Source: Pseudomonadota bacterium (lineage in GTDB: Bacteria > Pseudomonadota > Gammaproteobacteria > Xanthomonadales > Xanthomonadaceae). From it: 20,115 nucleotides of DNA. Shown in pieces: positions 17,482 through 20,115 of this stretch (position 1 is the first letter of the stretch; each line of letters starts with the position of its first letter). The stretch is taken from assembly GCA_023419315.1 (NCBI GenBank), contig JAEZYE010000012.1, forward strand, positions 1-20,115, given 5' to 3'. The translations under genes and the position numbers were made by a program. The notes under the pieces were generated by a model. That model saw only the letters and a program-made list of their open reading frames with translations, did no database searches and was not told the origin of the DNA.

Positions 17482-18405
17482 CTAATTCTTACCATCACCC
17501 GGCTTGTGCGACAACGACCACACATACGAGGCCACCAGACGCGCGCGGGTTTCACCGAGCAGATCGCGGTGCGCCGGCATCGAACCATGACGACCGCTGC
17601 GGATGGTCTTGGCGATCGCTTCGTTGCTGTCGCCATACAGCCAGTAACCATCGGTCAGGTCGGGTGCGCCCAGATCCTGGTTGCCCTTGCCGTCGACGCC
17701 ATGGCAGGCCACGCACACGCCTTCGTACAGCTTCTTGCCCTGTGCGGCCATGAAGTTGTTCTGCAGCTGATCCGGACTGCCGAGCGTGCGGACGTAGGCG
17801 ACCGTGTAGTCCACGGCGTTCTCGCCCCCCATGCCGGTCAGCACGGTGCCCCACTCCGGCATGACGCCTTCACGGCCATCGAGCACGGTTTCGAGGATGC
17901 GTTCCGGTGAACCGCCCCAATGCCAGATGTCGTCGGTCAGGTTCGGATAGCCGATGGCGCCCGTGGCCGAAGAACCGTGGCAGCCAGCGCAGGTGTTGTT
18001 GAAGATCGAACGGCCCAGCGACACGGCTTCCGGGTTCAGCGCCAGCTTGTCGATCGGCTGGCCGGCGAACGGACGGAACGTCTGTTCCAGCTTGGCGTCC
18101 TCGACCTTCTTCTTCTCGGCGTGTTCCTGCACGGAAGACCAGTTGCCCAGGTTCTTGAAGCCACCCAGGCCGCCGTACCAGGCGAGGTAGCCGATGCTGA
18201 AGATGATGGTCAGCCAGAACAGGTTGATCCACCAGCGCGGCAGGGGCTTGTTGTACTCGGTGAGATCGCCGTCCCAGATGTGGCTGGTTTCTTCCGGCGC
18301 CGGATCACCGGGACGACGGCGGGAAGTCCACACCAGCAGCCAGGCGCAGCCGACGATGTTGATGACCACGAGTGCGACGATGTACCACGACCAGCCGGGA
18401 CTCAT
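17482..18405 (-). CDS. ccoP: Cbb3-type cytochrome oxidase subunit III (CcoP), dihaem
   Basis: CcoP is the dihaem cytochrome c subunit that takes electrons into the cbb3 oxidase. The 307 residues match the usual size. Two membrane helices (about 7-26 and 58-77) anchor a periplasmic part with two haem c sites: CAGCH (139-143) with likely axial M182, and CVACH (231-235) with likely axial M276. The first part (MSPGWSWYIV, then TSRRRP) is typical of gammaproteobacterial CcoP. The ATG at 18405 has GGAGAA at 18412-18417 and overlaps the ccoQ stop in an ATGA. Confidence 0.97.
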   Translation of the reverse strand: MSPGWSWYIVALVVINIVGCAWLLVWTSRRRPGDPAPEETSHIWDGDLTEYNKPLPRWWINLFWLTIIFSIGYLAWYGGLGGFKNLGNWSSVQEHAEKKKVEDAKLEQTFRPFAGQPIDKLALNPEAVSLGRSIFNNTCAGCHGSSATGAIGYPNLTDDIWHWGGSPERILETVLDGREGVMPEWGTVLTGMGGENAVDYTVAYVRTLGSPDQLQNNFMAAQGKKLYEGVCVACHGVDGKGNQDLGAPDLTDGYWLYGDSNEAIAKTIRSGRHGSMPAHRDLLGETRARLVASYVWSLSHKPGDGKN

Positions 18406-18545
18406 GCTCTGTTCTCCATCTCGTCTTCTTCCAGCGGCAATGCCGCAGCATCATCGAAATCCGCCTTGCGGCGCGGGCTCCAGGCCCAGATCCAGCCGGC
18501 CACGAACAGCACCAGCAGTACAGCGGTGACAATTCCAGAAATCAC
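18402..18545 (-). CDS. ccoQ: Cbb3-type cytochrome oxidase subunit CcoQ
   Basis: This 47-residue protein (MISGIVTAVLLVLFVAGWIW and on) has one N-terminal membrane helix (about 3-22). A short cytoplasmic tail follows with WSPRRKADFDDAA and an acidic end (LPLEEDEMENRA). CcoQ is a small non-haem subunit that stabilises the oxidase, especially CcoP binding. The length, the position between ccoO and ccoP and the tail pattern all fit. It starts with GTG at 18545, one base after the ccoO stop, with a strong GGGGAGG at 18551-18557. Its stop overlaps the ccoP ATG. A longer open frame here in another phase is not the gene. Confidence 0.93.
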   Translation of the reverse strand: MISGIVTAVLLVLFVAGWIWAWSPRRKADFDDAAALPLEEDEMENRA

Positions 18546-18546
18546 G

Positions 18547-19167
18547 TCAACCTCCCCGCGGAGCGTGCTTGCCGAGCGCCTGCAGATAGGCGACCACGGC
18601 GTCCAGTTCGGTTTTGTCCTTCACGTCTTCGGCCGCCTGCTTGATCTCGGCGTCGGTGTACGGATCACCCAGCGTCTTCAACGCGGCCATGCGTGCGGCG
18701 ACGCTCTTGCCGTCGACCTTGCTGTCCTGCAACCACGGGAAACCCGGCATGTTGGATTCCGGCACGACGTCGCGCGGATTGATCAGGTGGACGCGGTGCC
18801 AGTCGTCGGAATAACGGCCGCCGACGCGCGCCAGATCCGGGCCGGTGCGCTTGCTGCCCCACTGGAACGGGCGGTCGTAGACCGACTCACCCGCCAGCGA
18901 ATAGTGGCCATAGCGCTCGGTCTCGAAGCGCAGCGTGCGGACCATCTGCGAATGGCAGTTGTAGCAGCCTTCGCGGACGTACACGTCGCGTCCGGCCAGT
19001 TCCAGCGCCGGGTACGGCTTGACGCCTTCCAGCGGTTCGATGGCCTCGGCCTGGAACATCAGCGGCACGATTTCAGCCAGGCCGCCGAAGGACACCGCGA
19101 CGGCGATGAGGATCGCCATCAGGCCGACATTCTTTTCTACTTTCTCGTGAGAGTTGCTGTTGCTCAT
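18547..19167 (-). CDS. ccoO: Cbb3-type cytochrome oxidase subunit II (CcoO), monohaem
   Basis: CcoO passes electrons from CcoP to the catalytic subunit. The 206 residues have one membrane helix (about 14-36) and a periplasmic cytochrome c domain with CYNCH (68-72) and probable axial M140 in SNMPGFPW. The stretch REGCYNCHSQMVRTLRFE is a strong CcoO signature. The ATG at 19167, with GAGGA at 19178-19182, gives the family-like start. An in-frame extension to 19203 would overlap ccoN and is rejected. It follows ccoN after 13 bp and is followed by ccoQ after 1 bp. Confidence 0.97.
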   Translation of the reverse strand: MSNSNSHEKVEKNVGLMAILIAVAVSFGGLAEIVPLMFQAEAIEPLEGVKPYPALELAGRDVYVREGCYNCHSQMVRTLRFETERYGHYSLAGESVYDRPFQWGSKRTGPDLARVGGRYSDDWHRVHLINPRDVVPESNMPGFPWLQDSKVDGKSVAARMAALKTLGDPYTDAEIKQAAEDVKDKTELDAVVAYLQALGKHAPRGG

Positions 19168-19180
19168 GTCGGTCTCGTCC

Positions 19181-20115
19181 TCAGGCACGCACTTCGGAAG
19201 CATCCACCGGCAGGATGGCCTGCGGCTCGATGCGCGTGGCGCGGCAGGTCTTCCAGGTGTTCCAGGCCATCACGCCCATGCCGCTCAGGACCAGCAGACC
19301 GCCGCCCAACCGGATGAGGTAGTAGGGATAGGTCGCGTTCAAGGCTTCGACGAAGCTGTAGGTCAGCGTGCCGTCGGCATTGGTCGCGCGCCACATCAGG
19401 CCCTGCATGACACCGGCGATCCACATCGAGGCGATGTAGAACACCACGCCCAGCGTGTGCAGCCAGAAGTGCAGGTCGATGGCCTTGGTCGAATGCATCT
19501 GCTCACGTCCGAACAGGCGCGGCAGCAGTGCGTAGATCGAACCCACCGAGATCATCGCCACCCAGCCGAGCGCACCGGCGTGCACGTGGCCGACCGTCCA
19601 GTCGGTGTAGTGGCTCAGCGAGTTGACCGTCTTGATCGACATCATCGGTCCTTCGAAGGTCGCGATCATGTAGAACGAGATGGCGACGATGAGGAACTTC
19701 AGGATGGGATCGGTGCGCAGCTTGTGCCACACGCCGGACAGCGTCATCACGCCGTTGATCGCACCGCCCCACGAGGGCGCCAGCAGGATCAGCGAGAACA
19801 CCATGCCCAGCGACTGCGCCCAGTCCGGCAGCGCCGTGTACTGCAGGTGGTGCGGGCCGGCCCACATGTAGACCGCAATCAGCGCCCAGAAGTGCACGAT
19901 GGACAGGCGGTACGAGTAGATCGGACGGCCCGCCTGCTTCGGCACGAAGTAGTACATCATGCCGAGGAAGCCCGCGGTCAGGAAGAAACCCACCGCGTTG
20001 TGGCCGTACCACCACTGCACCATCGCGTCGACCGCGCCGGTGTACACCGAGTACGACTTGAACAGGCCCACCGGCATCGACAGGTTGTTGACGATGTGCA
20101 GCAGCGCCACGGCCA
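19181..20115 (-). CDS. ccoN: Cbb3-type cytochrome oxidase subunit I (CcoN), 5' part beyond the window
   Basis: This is the catalytic haem-copper subunit that reduces oxygen to water. Only about 310 C-terminal residues are inside the window, and the frame runs off the right edge without a true start. Counting from the GTG at 20110, the CuB ligands H37, H87 and H88, the tyrosine Y81 that cross-links to the first of them, and haem ligands H175 and H177 (VGHVHAG) are all present. These map with a constant offset of about 170 onto the Pseudomonas stutzeri numbering as I remember it, so about 170 residues are missing at the front. It is the first gene of ccoNOQP, and its promoter lies outside the window. 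Confidence 0.97.
   Translation of the reverse strand, partial: AVALLHIVNNLSMPVGLFKSYSVYTGAVDAMVQWWYGHNAVGFFLTAGFLGMMYYFVPKQAGRPIYSYRLSIVHFWALIAVYMWAGPHHLQYTALPDWAQSLGMVFSLILLAPSWGGAINGVMTLSGVWHKLRTDPILKFLIVAISFYMIATFEGPMMSIKTVNSLSHYTDWTVGHVHAGALGWVAMISVGSIYALLPRLFGREQMHSTKAIDLHFWLHTLGVVFYIASMWIAGVMQGLMWRATNADGTLTYSFVEALNATYPYYLIRLGGGLLVLSGMGVMAWNTWKTCRATRIEPQAILPVDASEVRA

Noticed and set aside
17471..17500. GGGTGA/TCACCC inverted repeat around the ccoP stop
   Set aside because: The stem is only 6 bp with an 18-base loop and no U run; too weak to call a terminator, though it could slow decay of the ccoP mRNA end.
18305..18532. 75-codon minus-strand open frame across the ccoQ region
   Set aside because: The true ccoQ (18402-18545) is in another phase with a membrane helix, a strong ribosome site and exact junctions with ccoO and ccoP.

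Overview
The window is GC-rich bacterial DNA with densely packed genes. The gene content and protein style suggest a gammaproteobacterium of the Xanthomonadaceae/Lysobacteraceae type (Lysobacter, Luteimonas or Pseudoxanthomonas-like). This assignment is an inference from a cbb3 oxidase cluster with xanthomonad-style accessory genes, an FNR regulator, a degenerate EAL response regulator, QueD, RhlE and a phasin. It is not a database match. No mobile element, CRISPR array, rRNA or tRNA was seen.

Left part (1-4180, + strand): a two-gene signalling unit. A response regulator with degenerate GGDEF and EAL domains is followed after 2 bp by a membrane-bound hybrid histidine kinase carrying a pseudo-receiver, a true receiver and an HPt domain. 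The kinase gene runs 28 bp into the convergent bacterioferritin gene bfr (4153-4623, -).

Middle part (4624-8246): minus-strand housekeeping and storage genes, then a regulator. A phasin gene has a recognisable promoter and a strong intrinsic terminator. Two tandem hairpins with C-rich, CCUCC-containing loops lie in its 3' region and are a possible small RNA. Upstream lie queD (queuosine pathway) and rhlE (DEAD-box helicase). After a 361-bp divergent gap comes an FNR-type oxygen-sensing regulator on the + strand.

Right part (8256-20115, - strand): a nearly unbroken run for high-affinity respiration. In transcription order it holds ccoN (5' end outside the window), ccoO, ccoQ (47 aa, GTG start), ccoP, a 98-aa two-helix membrane protein, ccoG, ccoH, ccoI, ccoS, a SafE/DsbD-like membrane protein, cydD and cydC. 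Many junctions overlap by 4 bp (ATGA or GTGA), so translational coupling is likely. The CcoNOQP subunits form the cbb3 oxidase. CcoG, CcoH, CcoI and CcoS build its copper and haem centres. CydDC exports thiols needed for cytochrome assembly. The FNR gene converges on cydC with only 9 bp between them and is the natural candidate to control the block at low oxygen.

Most of the window is ordinary, well-understood content. The items most worth a second look are the C-rich tandem hairpins after the phasin gene, the 98-aa protein between ccoP and ccoG, the extra segment in CcoG, cydDC attached to the cco cluster without cydAB, and the catalytically dead EAL regulator paired with a complex kinase.
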